From contig NZ_BCWN01000018.1 of the NCBI RefSeq assembly GCF_001592225.1, forward strand, positions 1-64,000: 64,000 bases of DNA, given 5' to 3'. Both the position numbers and the translations under genes were made by a program. Position 1 is the first letter of the stretch, and the number at the start of each line of letters is the position of its first letter. The DNA is from Castellaniella caeni NBRC 101664. Lineage in GTDB: Bacteria; Pseudomonadota; Gammaproteobacteria; Burkholderiales; Burkholderiaceae_B. This document shows positions 18,922 through 27,113 of this stretch, in pieces. A model generated the notes under the pieces. The model was not told the DNA's origin. It saw only the letters and a program-made list of their open reading frames with translations, and made no database searches.

Positions 18922-19992
18922 TCATGCCCGGCGCCGCCAGCGCAGCTGCTGGCGGATGAGGACATCGCAGGCCAGCAGCGAAAACAGCAGAATGCCCTGG
19001 AAGATGCCCGTGATGGCATTGGGCATGCCCAGGCGCGTCTGGGACAGTTCGCCGCCGATGTAGAACAGCGCCATGATGAAGCCGGCAAAAACGACGCCGA
19101 TGGGGTGCAGGCGGCCGACGAACGCCACGATGATGGCGGCAAAACCGTACCCCGGTGACACCGAGGGCGTCAGCTGGCCGATGGGCCCCATGATCTCGCA
19201 GGCCCCAGCCACCCCGGCCAGCGCCCCCGACCCCAGCATGCAGCCCCATAGCGCCCGGCGCGAGGAAAACCCGGCATAGCGCGCCGCCAGCGGGGCCAGC
19301 CCGCCCACCGTGAGCCGGAAGCCGGCGAACAGACGCGCCAGGAACAGCCAGGCGGCCACGGCGGCCAGCAGCGCCAGCACGATGCCCAGGTGCAGGCGGG
19401 TGCCCGGCCAGACGGGCAGCAGAAAGCCGTCGTCGAACAGGCGCGATTGCGGAAAGCCGAAGCCGTCGGGGTCGCGCATCACCCCGTGCACCAGATAGCT
19501 GAGCAGCAGCTGCGCCACATACACCAGCATGAGCGACACGAGAATCTCGTTGGCGTGGTAGCGATCGCGCAGCCAGGCCACCAGCCCGGCCCAGAACGCC
19601 CCGCCCGCGGCACCGGCCAGAATGGCCAGCGCCATCAGGAACGGCCCGCCCGCGCCCCCCTGTCCATCGTCGAACAGCAGAATGAAGGCGCCCGCCGCAA
19701 TGGCGCCAACCACCAGCTGCCCCTCGGCCCCGATGTTGAAGACGTTGGCCCGAAAGCACAGCGACAAGCCCACCGCGCACAAGAGCAGCGGCGCCAGCTT
19801 GACGCCAACCTCGGCCCAGCCGTGCAAGCTGCTGACCGGCTCGATGAAGAACACCCACAAGCCCTGCAGGGGCGGCTTGCCCACTGCCAGAAACATGAGC
19901 GCGCCGCACAAGGCCGTGAGGGCCAGCGCCAGCAGGGGCGACAGCCAGGCCATGCGGCGCGACGGCACAGCGCGCGGAACGAGCTCAAGCAT
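18922..19992 (-). CDS. Nucleoside-type ABC transporter permease, first subunit
   Basis: A 356-residue BPD_transp_2 permease with an N-terminal helix (AWLSPLLALALTALCGALMFLA), the family block LLLCAVGLSLCFRANVFNIGAEGQLVVGAIAAG and a C-terminal IIVAFVGRLHPIGVVFAGFIMALFYIGGELSQ. The ATG at 19992 overlaps the end of the ATPase gene by 8 bp (ATGCTTGA), indicating translational coupling. It corresponds to YufP/NupP in the B. subtilis guanosine transporter arrangement. Confidence 0.92.
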   Translation of the reverse strand: MLELVPRAVPSRRMAWLSPLLALALTALCGALMFLAVGKPPLQGLWVFFIEPVSSLHGWAEVGVKLAPLLLCAVGLSLCFRANVFNIGAEGQLVVGAIAAGAFILLFDDGQGGAGGPFLMALAILAGAAGGAFWAGLVAWLRDRYHANEILVSLMLVYVAQLLLSYLVHGVMRDPDGFGFPQSRLFDDGFLLPVWPGTRLHLGIVLALLAAVAAWLFLARLFAGFRLTVGGLAPLAARYAGFSSRRALWGCMLGSGALAGVAGACEIMGPIGQLTPSVSPGYGFAAIIVAFVGRLHPIGVVFAGFIMALFYIGGELSQTRLGMPNAITGIFQGILLFSLLACDVLIRQQLRWRRRA

Positions 19993-21562
19993 GCGCGGCT
20001 CCCGGCGCGGCGGGCGCGCTGGCGGCGGATCGCGCGCCCCTGGCGGACGCTGCGGATGCGGCGTCATCGGGCCACAGGCCGCTCATCCACTGGCCGATCT
20101 GTTCACGGCTGGCCTGCTCGCGGGCCACGGGCGGCGACAGGCGCCCCTTGGCCATGACCACCAGGCGGTCGGACAGTTCGAGCAGCTCGTCGAGTTCTTC
20201 GGAAATCAGCAAAATGGCGCACCCCTGGTCGCGCAAAGCCAGCAGCTCGGCCCGAATCTGCGCGGCGGCCCCGACATCCACCCCCCAGGTGGGCTGGGCG
20301 ATGAGCAGCAGCCGCGGCTGGCGCACGACCTCGCGCCCGACGATGTATTTCTGCAAGTTGCCACCCGACAGACTGCCCGCGAGGGCCTGCGGGCCCGCCG
20401 CCTTGACGTGAAAGCGGCCGATGATGTCGGCGGTGATGTCCCGCACGACGCCCAGGCGTATCCAGCCATGGCGCACCGTCTGCCGTCCCTGGTGGGACAG
20501 CAGCAGATTGCGCGCGAGGCTGAGTTCGGGCACGGCCCCACGCCCCAGGCGTTCTTCGGGCACGAAGGCCAGCCCCTGCGCGCGCCGCCAGGCCGCCGAA
20601 CGCCGCCCCACGGCCTGGCCTTCGTACAGCAGCGCCTCAGGCGCGGCGCGGCGGTCTTCCCCCGACAGCACCCCCATCAGTTCTTGCTGGCCGTTGCCGG
20701 ACACCCCGGCCACGCCCAGGATCTCCCCCGCGTGCAGCGTGAAATCCACACCGCGCAGCGGCGTGGCGAAGGGATGGGCGGGTGCCAGGTCGAGCCCGCG
20801 CACCCGCAGGCGCACGGCCCCGGCGGGCCGGGCCTGACGCTGCTGCACGGGCAGGTCGGCGCCGATCATGAGCCGCGCCAGGCTGGCCTCGGTTTCCTGC
20901 CGTGGATCGCATACCCCCGTGACGCGGCCCGCCCGCATCACCGTGCAGCGGTGGCACAAGGTGCGGATTTCATCGAGTTTGTGGCTGATGTACAAAATGC
21001 TGCAGCCCTCGGCGGCCAGCCGCCGCAGCACCTCGAACAGGCGCGAGACGGCCTGCGGCGTGAGCACCGAGGTGGGTTCATCGAGGATGAGTAGGCGGGG
21101 CTTGCCCAGCAGGGCGCGTACGATCTCGACGCGCTGACGTTCGCCCACCGACAGGGTATGCACATGACGCTGCGGCTCGACATCCAGGCCATACTGACGC
21201 GCGGTGTGTTCGATGCGTGTGGACAATTCGGCCAGCGACGTACCCGTGGGCAGGCCCAGCGCGATGTTTTCAGCCACGGTCAGCGTATCGAACAGAGAAA
21301 AATGCTGAAACACCATCCCCAGCCCCAGGGCACGCGCCGCTGCCGGGTTGGCGATCTGCACGTCCTGGCCATCCCACTGCACTGTGCCGGCATCGGGGCG
21401 CACCACACCGTAGATGATTTTCATCAGGGTGGATTTGCCTGCGCCGTTTTCGCCCAGCACGGCGTGGATTTCACCCGCTTCGACGGTGAGATCGATCGCA
21501 TCGTTGGCGCGCACGGCGGGATAAATCTTGGTGATTTGACGGAGGGCCAGTCGCGGCGGCAT
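19985..21562 (-). CDS. Duplicated-domain ABC transporter ATPase of the BMP importer
   Basis: A 525-residue protein with two ABC cassettes, as in sugar and nucleoside importers. Cassette 1 has Walker A GENGAGKSTLMKII (about residues 35-48), signature LSVGERQRVEI and Walker B LLILDEPTSVL. Cassette 2 (from about residue 260) has the degenerate Walker A GVSGNGQQELMGVL, signature SGGNLQKYIVGRE and LLLIAQPTWGVD. Such asymmetry is normal for this family. It is the first gene of the importer operon. The Ala-rich tail ARGARSAASAPAAPGAA is unremarkable. Confidence 0.94.
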   Translation of the reverse strand: MPPRLALRQITKIYPAVRANDAIDLTVEAGEIHAVLGENGAGKSTLMKIIYGVVRPDAGTVQWDGQDVQIANPAAARALGLGMVFQHFSLFDTLTVAENIALGLPTGTSLAELSTRIEHTARQYGLDVEPQRHVHTLSVGERQRVEIVRALLGKPRLLILDEPTSVLTPQAVSRLFEVLRRLAAEGCSILYISHKLDEIRTLCHRCTVMRAGRVTGVCDPRQETEASLARLMIGADLPVQQRQARPAGAVRLRVRGLDLAPAHPFATPLRGVDFTLHAGEILGVAGVSGNGQQELMGVLSGEDRRAAPEALLYEGQAVGRRSAAWRRAQGLAFVPEERLGRGAVPELSLARNLLLSHQGRQTVRHGWIRLGVVRDITADIIGRFHVKAAGPQALAGSLSGGNLQKYIVGREVVRQPRLLLIAQPTWGVDVGAAAQIRAELLALRDQGCAILLISEELDELLELSDRLVVMAKGRLSPPVAREQASREQIGQWMSGLWPDDAASAASARGARSAASAPAAPGAAHA

Positions 21563-21837
21563 GCAGGTATCCTGTTCGAATCGTTCGTGAGACTGCCGGG
21601 ATTCGAAAAATTCTACTCAGGATAGGAAAGACGGCCTAAAGGGGAAAAACCCCTAGGCAGGTAGGGCCAGCCTGAAGCAAATAAGCTGCCAGGCCCGCCG
21701 CAGCAGGACATACGGGGGATGGCACCGGGATCATCACGGTCGATGAATAAAGAATATTAACCGATGGTGATACGCCATGCCAAGCCGCGTAACCGCAGGC
21801 CTGGCCGCCCCATGAGCAGCCCCCGCGCAATGGTCGC
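21563..21837. other. Intergenic region upstream of the BMP importer operon
   Basis: This region holds the promoter of the minus-strand importer operon and the 3' flank of the LysE-type gene. A short inverted repeat around GGGGAAAAACCCC (near 21640-21655) and an AT-rich patch at 21744-21765 (AATAAAGAATATTAA) are visible. No ORF or recognised riboswitch was seen. Confidence 0.5.
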
Positions 21838-22473
21838 TCAGCCATCCAGGGCCATGCGCCCGGCGAACCAGAGAAACAACAGCCCCACCAGGCCGCTGCC
21901 CGTACGTGCCAGGCCCTGCCGACGGCGAAAGGCCGCCGCCAGGCGCGCGCCACCGAAAATGAGCGATGACAGATAGAGCACGCTGCAGACCTGCAGGATG
22001 GCCGCCAGGATGAAGAAGGACAGGGCCGGATGGGCGTAGGCCGGATCGACGAACTGCACGAAAAAGGACAGCAGGAACAAGATGGCCTTGGGATTGAGCA
22101 AGCTGAGCACCAGGGCCTTGTGAAACGGGTTGCCCCCGGCGCTGGAAACCGTGCGCGTCTCGCCCTGGGCGGGATGCAGCGCCGACCACAGCAGGCGCAC
22201 GCCCAGGTAGGTGAGGTACACCGCCCCCACGGCCTTCAGGGCGAAAAACAGCATGGGCAGCAGGCGCAGCACCGATGCCGCGCCTGCTGCCGTGAGCGTC
22301 ATGAGGATGGTGTCGCCCAGAAAAACCCCGCAGGCGGCCTGGTAGCCGGCGCGCACCCCGCGCCCGGCGCCCACTGCCAGCACGAACAGCGAGTTGGGGC
22401 CCGGCAGCAGCACGATGAAAATGACGCCCGCGAGATAGGTCCAGACATCCAGAACGCCGTATTGAGACAACAT
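21838..22473 (-). CDS. LysE/RhtB-family amino-acid exporter
   Basis: A 211-residue inner-membrane exporter with about six helices. The N-terminal family signature is LAGVIFIVLLPGPNSLFVLAVGAGRGVRAGYQAACGVFLGD, followed by LKAVGAVYLTYLGVRLL and FHKALVLSLLNPKAILFLLSFFVQFVD. It resembles LeuE/RhtB members; the amino acid exported is unknown. The start is ATG 22473 (MLSQYGVLDVWTYLAG). It is the gene after ahpF on the same strand but separated by a strong inverted repeat. Confidence 0.9.
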   Translation of the reverse strand: MLSQYGVLDVWTYLAGVIFIVLLPGPNSLFVLAVGAGRGVRAGYQAACGVFLGDTILMTLTAAGAASVLRLLPMLFFALKAVGAVYLTYLGVRLLWSALHPAQGETRTVSSAGGNPFHKALVLSLLNPKAILFLLSFFVQFVDPAYAHPALSFFILAAILQVCSVLYLSSLIFGGARLAAAFRRRQGLARTGSGLVGLLFLWFAGRMALDG

Positions 22474-22640
22474 GAGAGGCTCGATCAAGCAAGGCCGCCG
22501 CCGTGCGGCGCCGCAGCAAGCGGCACCCGTCCTGGCGGCGACAAGAAGGGGAGACATGCTTATTGTATCGACGCGCACGCGGCGTGTGTCGTCGTTCGCC
22601 ACGCCCCAGTGTGCTGTTCGGCCTGCCGTCCGTGGCCCTG

Positions 22641-22681
22641 AATCAGGCCCCGGCGCCAACCAACGGCACCGGGGCCTGATT
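22641..22681 (-). terminator. Perfect 13-bp inverted repeat after ahpF
   Basis: Arms AATCAGGCCCCGG (22641-22653) and CCGGGGCCTGATT (22669-22681) flank a 15-nt loop, 6 bp beyond the ahpF stop codon. The fold is strong but no U-run follows on the minus strand, so it may act as a processing or decay barrier rather than a classical terminator. Confidence 0.5.
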
Positions 22682-22686
22682 CATCC

Positions 22687-24261
22687 TCAAGCGGCGGCGG
22701 GCTCGCCAACCTCGACCGAACTGCGGATCAGGTGATCAAAGGCGGACAGCGCCGCCTTCGCGCCCTCGCCCGCGGCGATGATGATCTGCTTGTACGGCAC
22801 GGTGGTGGCATCCCCCGCGGCAAAGACGCCGGGCACCGAGGTCTGGCCGCGCGCATCAACGATGATTTCGCCGTGCGGGCTGAGATCGAGCGCGCCCTTG
22901 AGCCATTCGGTGTTGGGCACCAGGCCGATCTGGATGAAGACACCGTCGAGCTCGACCTGGCGCGACTCGCCGCTGACCCGATCTTTGTAGCTCAGGCCCG
23001 TGACACGCTTGCCATCGCCATGGATTTCGGTCGTCTGCGCCGAGGTGAGAATCGTGACGTTGGCCAGGCTGCGCAGCTTGCGCTGCAACACGGCATCCGC
23101 GCGCAGGGCATCGCCATACTCGATGAGCGTCACGTGGCCCACGATACCCGCCAGGTCGATGGCGGCTTCCACGCCCGAATTGCCGCCGCCGATGACCGAC
23201 ACCCGCTTGCCCTTGAACAAGGGCCCGTCGCAGTGCGGGCAATAGGCGACCCCACGATTGCGATATTCGTTTTCGCCCGGCACGTTGATCTGCCGCCAGC
23301 GGGCGCCGGTGGACAGGATCACGGTCTTGGCCTTGAGCACCGCGCCATTGGCAAGCTCGACCTGGACAGACTTGCCCGGCACCAGGCGCGTGGCCCGCTG
23401 CAGGTTCATGATGTCCACTTCGTAGGCCTTCACGTGCTGCTCGAGCGCGACACCGAATTTGGGCCCTTCGGTTTCCAGCACCGAGATGTAGTTCTCGATG
23501 GCCATGGTATCGAGCACCTGACCGCCGAAACGCTCGGCCACGACGCCGGTGCGGATGCCCTTGCGCGCGGCATACACGGCTGCCGCGGCGCCCGCCGGGC
23601 CACCGCCCACGACCAGCACGTCGAACTCTTCGCGCGCATCGAGCGCGGCCACCTTGGCGCTGTCGTCACCGACATCCAGTTTGGCCAGCAACTCTTCGAC
23701 GCCGGCGCGGCCTTGGTGAAACAACTCGCCATTGAGGAACACCGAGGGCACCGAGAGAATTTCGCGCTGACGCACTTCGTCCTGGAACAAGGCGCCATCG
23801 ATGGCCACGTGGCGGATGCGCGGATTGATGACCGACATGGCGTTGAGCGCCTGCACGACGTCCGGGCAGTTCTGGCAGGACAGCGAGAAGTAGGTCTCGA
23901 ACACGTAGTCGCCCGGCAAGGCGCGGATCTGCTCGATCACGGCGTCGTCCAGCTTGGGCGGATGGCCACCCACCTGCAAGAGCGCCAGCACGAGCGAAGT
24001 GAATTCGTGGCCCAGCGGCATGCCCGCAAAGCGCACGCCGATGTCGGTGCCCGCCCGGGCGATTTCAAACGAAGGGCTGCGGCCATCCGGAGCGGCGGCC
24101 TCGACGACGGAGAGCTTGTCGGACAGCCCGGCGATCTCTTCCAGAAAGGTGCGCAGTTCCTGTGATTGCGCGCTGCCGTCCAGGGCTGCACGCAACTCGA
24201 CGGGCTGCGTCACCCGTTCAAGGTAGGTTCCCAATTGTCCTTTGAGGTTTGCATCCAGCAT
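22687..24261 (-). CDS. ahpF: Alkyl hydroperoxide reductase subunit F
   Basis: An NADH-dependent flavoprotein disulfide reductase that recharges AhpC. The 524-residue protein has an N-terminal thioredoxin-like domain with CQNC at residues 129-132, an FAD site [17 protein letters not shown] at about 219, the redox CPHC at 341-344, an NADH site [12 protein letters not shown], and the C-terminal [24 protein letters not shown]. It is complete. The start is ATG 24261 ([17 protein letters not shown]). It lies downstream of ahpC but beyond a terminator, so it may be transcribed partly by read-through. Confidence 0.97.
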   Translation of the reverse strand: MLDANLKGQLGTYLERVTQPVELRAALDGSAQSQELRTFLEEIAGLSDKLSVVEAAAPDGRSPSFEIARAGTDIGVRFAGMPLGHEFTSLVLALLQVGGHPPKLDDAVIEQIRALPGDYVFETYFSLSCQNCPDVVQALNAMSVINPRIRHVAIDGALFQDEVRQREILSVPSVFLNGELFHQGRAGVEELLAKLDVGDDSAKVAALDAREEFDVLVVGGGPAGAAAAVYAARKGIRTGVVAERFGGQVLDTMAIENYISVLETEGPKFGVALEQHVKAYEVDIMNLQRATRLVPGKSVQVELANGAVLKAKTVILSTGARWRQINVPGENEYRNRGVAYCPHCDGPLFKGKRVSVIGGGNSGVEAAIDLAGIVGHVTLIEYGDALRADAVLQRKLRSLANVTILTSAQTTEIHGDGKRVTGLSYKDRVSGESRQVELDGVFIQIGLVPNTEWLKGALDLSPHGEIIVDARGQTSVPGVFAAGDATTVPYKQIIIAAGEGAKAALSAFDHLIRSSVEVGEPAAA

Positions 24262-24374
24262 ATTTACACCTTTTTGGAAAAAAACACGTCCCCGGAAAAT
24301 GCCTGAAGCGCGGGTCTGGCGGCGACGCGCACCGGCTGGCGCCCGTCTGTCGAGACGCACCGGGCCTCAGCGGG

Positions 24375-24410
24375 GAAAAACCGGCGGCCCGCCCGAGGAC
24401 GGGCCGCCGG
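24375..24410 (-). terminator. Rho-independent terminator after ahpC
   Basis: A perfect 11-bp GC stem (CCGGCGGCCCG with CGGGCCGCCGG, arms 24381-24391 and 24400-24410) is followed on the minus strand by TTTTTCCCC. It lies between ahpC and ahpF and could set a higher AhpC than AhpF level. Confidence 0.8.
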
Positions 24411-24485
24411 AGTACGCCACAGCGGGGGGGACGGTCTGGCCGCCCGCGCGCCGCGGAGGTAAAGCATCGGCTTAAGACAGCGCGA

Positions 24486-25049
24486 TCAGATCTTGCCGAC
24501 CAGGTCGAGCGACGGGGTCAGGGTCTTGGCACCCTCTTCCCATTTGGCCGGGCAGACTTCGCCGGGGTGGGCGGCGATGTACTGGGCGGCCTTCACCTTG
24601 CGCAGCAGCTCGGACGCGTCGCGGCCAATGCCGTTGTCGTGGATTTCCAGCACTTTGATTTCGCCGGCAGGGTTGACGACGAAGGTGCCGCGCAGCGCCA
24701 CGCCTTCTTCTTCGATCAGCACGTCGAAGTTGCGCGCCAGCAGGTGGGTGGGGTCGCCGATCATCGGGTAGTTGACCTTCTTGATGGCGTCGGACGTATC
24801 GTGCCAGGCCTTGTGGGCGAAGTGCGTGTCGGTGGACACGGAGTACACCTCGACGCCCAGCTTCTGGAATTCGGCGTAGTGGTCGGCCAGGTCTTCGAGT
24901 TCGGTCGGGCACACGAAGGTGAAGTCGGCCGGGTAGAACACGAACACAGACCACTTGCCAGCGACGGTCTGCTCGCTGACGTCAACGAACTTGCCATTGT
25001 GGTAAGCGGTGGCTTTGAAAGGCTTGATCGTGGTGTTGATCAGAGACAT
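24486..25049 (-). CDS. ahpC: Alkyl hydroperoxide reductase subunit C (2-Cys peroxiredoxin)
   Basis: Reduces H2O2 and organic peroxides in the cytoplasm. The peroxidatic C47 lies in [12 protein letters not shown] and the resolving C166 in [13 protein letters not shown]. The GGIG-like segment is [19 protein letters not shown]. At 187 residues it is the typical bacterial AhpC1 length. An AAAAGGAG ribosome site sits before the ATG, and a candidate OxyR site lies about 80 bp upstream. Recycling by the adjacent AhpF is expected. Confidence 0.98.
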   Translation of the reverse strand: MSLINTTIKPFKATAYHNGKFVDVSEQTVAGKWSVFVFYPADFTFVCPTELEDLADHYAEFQKLGVEVYSVSTDTHFAHKAWHDTSDAIKKVNYPMIGDPTHLLARNFDVLIEEEGVALRGTFVVNPAGEIKVLEIHDNGIGRDASELLRKVKAAQYIAAHPGEVCPAKWEEGAKTLTPSLDLVGKI

Positions 25050-25130
25050 GAATGCTCCTTTTGAGTAGGTTCAGTAGGTGGCCTTGATGGCAACGGAACC
25101 CAGTGTAGGTAATTTCTATTGATTAGTAAA

Positions 25131-25167
25131 ATTGATAGTTTTTATTATGTTGATTGTCTTTGACTAT
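25131..25167 (-). promoter_or_regulatory. Candidate OxyR-binding site upstream of ahpC
   Basis: On the minus strand four tetramers spaced by 7 nt read ATAG-N7-CAAT-N7-ATAA-N7-CAAT, matching 13 of 16 positions of the OxyR pattern ATAG-N7-CTAT-N7-ATAG-N7-CTAT. It sits 82-118 bp before the ahpC start in an AT-rich patch. The match was found by eye only. Confidence 0.5.
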
Positions 25168-25203
25168 CACATCCACATCCACATCCACGTCTACGCCTAC
25201 GCC
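25168..25203. repeat. Six tandem hexamers CACATC / TACGCC
   Basis: Six consecutive 6-bp units of pattern YACRYC (three CACATC, then CACGTC, then two TACGCC) directly abut the candidate OxyR site. The stretch lies in the 363-bp gap between ahpC and the divergent chemoreceptor gene. The rest of that gap holds an AT-rich segment at 25317-25385, probably the chemoreceptor promoter, and no convincing ORF. Confidence 0.7.
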
Positions 25204-25412
25204 TGCGGTACGTGGCATACCGCCTGTGACACGCGGCGGCAGATGGCGGCGGGCCGATCGCGGCCGTCCGTGTCGTCCGGGCCCCACAACCATGCGCAAT
25301 TTGCATGATAGCGGGATTACACATGACGTAAAGCCCGATTACTATATCAAACAATTTATGCAAGTTATTGATATATCTAATATTTTGACGCCTCAACCAT
25401 CTGGAGCGCCGC

Positions 25413-27059
25413 ATGCGAAAAAACCTGCCCGTGACGCAGCGGGATTACGATTTCCCGGATCACGAAACCCTGCTGTCGGCCACCGATACCAAGGGGCGCA
25501 TCACCTACGCCAACGCTGCGTTCGTCCGGGTCAGCGGCTTTGAATACCGCGAGCTGCTGGGCAAGGCCCACAACATCGTGCGCCACCCCGACGTGCCGCC
25601 CGAGGCCTACCAGGATCTCTGGGATACCCTCAAACTCGGGCGCTCCTGGACGGCCATCCTGAAAAACCGCCGCAAGGACGGTGACACGTATTGGGTGCGC
25701 GCCAATGTGACTCCGGTCTACCACGAAGGCACCCTCAGCGGCTACGTGTCCGTGCGCACCAAGCCTGGCGCCGATGAAATCCGCGCCACCGAGCGGATGT
25801 TTCAAGCCTACGCCCAAGGGCGGCAAAAAGTGCGCTTTCACCGCGGCCTGCTGTTTGCCACTGGCTGGCGGCGCGTGGGCAACGGGCTGCGCACGCTGTC
25901 GCTGCGTCAGCAGCTGGCCCTGACGCTGGGCGGGCTCTGGGGCGCATGGGTTTTGACCGCCGGCCAGGCCGGCATCGCGGGCACGGCATGGCTGACCAGC
26001 AGCGCAGTGGGCCTTGCGTGCATCCTCCTGGCCGGCCACCTGCTGGAACGGCGCCTCATCCGCCCCTTGCACGCCATCCAGCGACAGGCCATCCAGGCAG
26101 CCAGCGGCCAACGGGTGGACGACTGGCGCCTGACGCGCCTGGACGAGGTCGCCTCGATCCAGAAAGCGCTCAAGCAAGGCAGCCTGAATCTGCGCTCGTT
26201 CATCGACGACGTGCAAGACCAGCTGCAAGGCTTGCGCCGTACCTCCGCCGACATTGCCGAGGGCAGCCAGGGCCTCAGCCAGCAGACGGAAGCCGCTGCC
26301 CGGCAGCTGGCGGACACCGCCACCGATCTCGACCGGCTCGGCCTGCTCACCACGGACAACACCCGCCACGCCCAGGCCGCCGTGCAGCTGGCCCAGGCGT
26401 CCAGCCAATCGGCCACCGAAGCCGCCGACGTGGTGCACCAGGCGGCGGCCCGTATCGAAGACATGGACACGGCCAGCCAGCGCATCGGCGACATCGTCCA
26501 GACCATCGACGGCATCGCCTTCCAGACCAACATCCTGGCGTTGAACGCCGCCGTCGAGGCCGCCCGCGCAGGCGAGCACGGCCGGGGCTTTGCCGTGGTG
26601 GCGGGCGAAGTGCGCGCACTGGCGCAACGCAGCGCCACGGCGGCCCAGGAAATCGCCAACCTCATCCATGACGTGGTGGGCATCGCGCAAGACGGCGTGG
26701 CCCGCACGCGCGAGGCGGCGGGCGCCATGCAGCAGGTGCTGGAACACAACCGGCAGGTGGGCGAACTGGTGGCACGCATCCACACCGCGGGGCAAGAACA
26801 GGCGGACGACCTGTCACGCATCCAGCACACCTTCACGCAGCTGGGCAACCTCACCCAGGGCAATGCGGCCATGGCGGAACAATCATCAATGGTGGCGCAA
26901 AGCCTGGATGCGCAAACCCACAACCTGGCGCAGGCAGCCGGCGTCTTCCGCGAGGACAGGCCGCGGGCGCCCGAAGCGGCCCGGCGGGCGGGCGCCCGCC
27001 TGGCACAGGCCCTGCGCACGCAGGCGCCTGGCCCATCTCCCCGATTGACAGCCGGGTAG
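25413..27059 (+). CDS. Aer-like PAS-domain methyl-accepting chemotaxis protein
   Basis: A 548-residue chemoreceptor without a periplasmic sensor. An N-terminal PAS domain (about 15-120) has the Aer-type motif NAAFVRVSGFEYRELLGKAHNIVRHPDVP, which in Aer binds FAD and senses redox state. Two membrane segments follow (about 168-215), then a HAMP-like linker and the MCP signalling domain with hairpin tip AFQTNILALNAAVEAARAGEHGRGFAVVAGEVRALAQRS near residues 370-405. There is no CheR pentapeptide at the C-terminus. No other chemotaxis gene is nearby. Confidence 0.9.
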   Translation: MRKNLPVTQRDYDFPDHETLLSATDTKGRITYANAAFVRVSGFEYRELLGKAHNIVRHPDVPPEAYQDLWDTLKLGRSWTAILKNRRKDGDTYWVRANVTPVYHEGTLSGYVSVRTKPGADEIRATERMFQAYAQGRQKVRFHRGLLFATGWRRVGNGLRTLSLRQQLALTLGGLWGAWVLTAGQAGIAGTAWLTSSAVGLACILLAGHLLERRLIRPLHAIQRQAIQAASGQRVDDWRLTRLDEVASIQKALKQGSLNLRSFIDDVQDQLQGLRRTSADIAEGSQGLSQQTEAAARQLADTATDLDRLGLLTTDNTRHAQAAVQLAQASSQSATEAADVVHQAAARIEDMDTASQRIGDIVQTIDGIAFQTNILALNAAVEAARAGEHGRGFAVVAGEVRALAQRSATAAQEIANLIHDVVGIAQDGVARTREAAGAMQQVLEHNRQVGELVARIHTAGQEQADDLSRIQHTFTQLGNLTQGNAAMAEQSSMVAQSLDAQTHNLAQAAGVFREDRPRAPEAARRAGARLAQALRTQAPGPSPRLTAG

Positions 27060-27113
27060 TGGACGCTGCGATACTGGACGCCCATCACCACCAGCCAACT
27101 GGCGAGGCTTCTC

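Noticed and set aside
21640..21655. GGGGAAAAACCCC inverted repeat as a terminator
   Set aside because: The stem is very short and lies upstream of the importer operon without a following U-run; it could be an operator but nothing supports this further.
25168..25203. Possible CRISPR-like array
   Set aside because: Units are contiguous 6-mers without spacers; no repeat-spacer pattern or cas gene exists in the window.
25154..25543. Frame starting in the hexamer repeat (Thr/Ser-Pro rich)
   Set aside because: It overlaps the Aer-like gene in another frame, and its start lies within the OxyR-like site; no ribosome site or homology.
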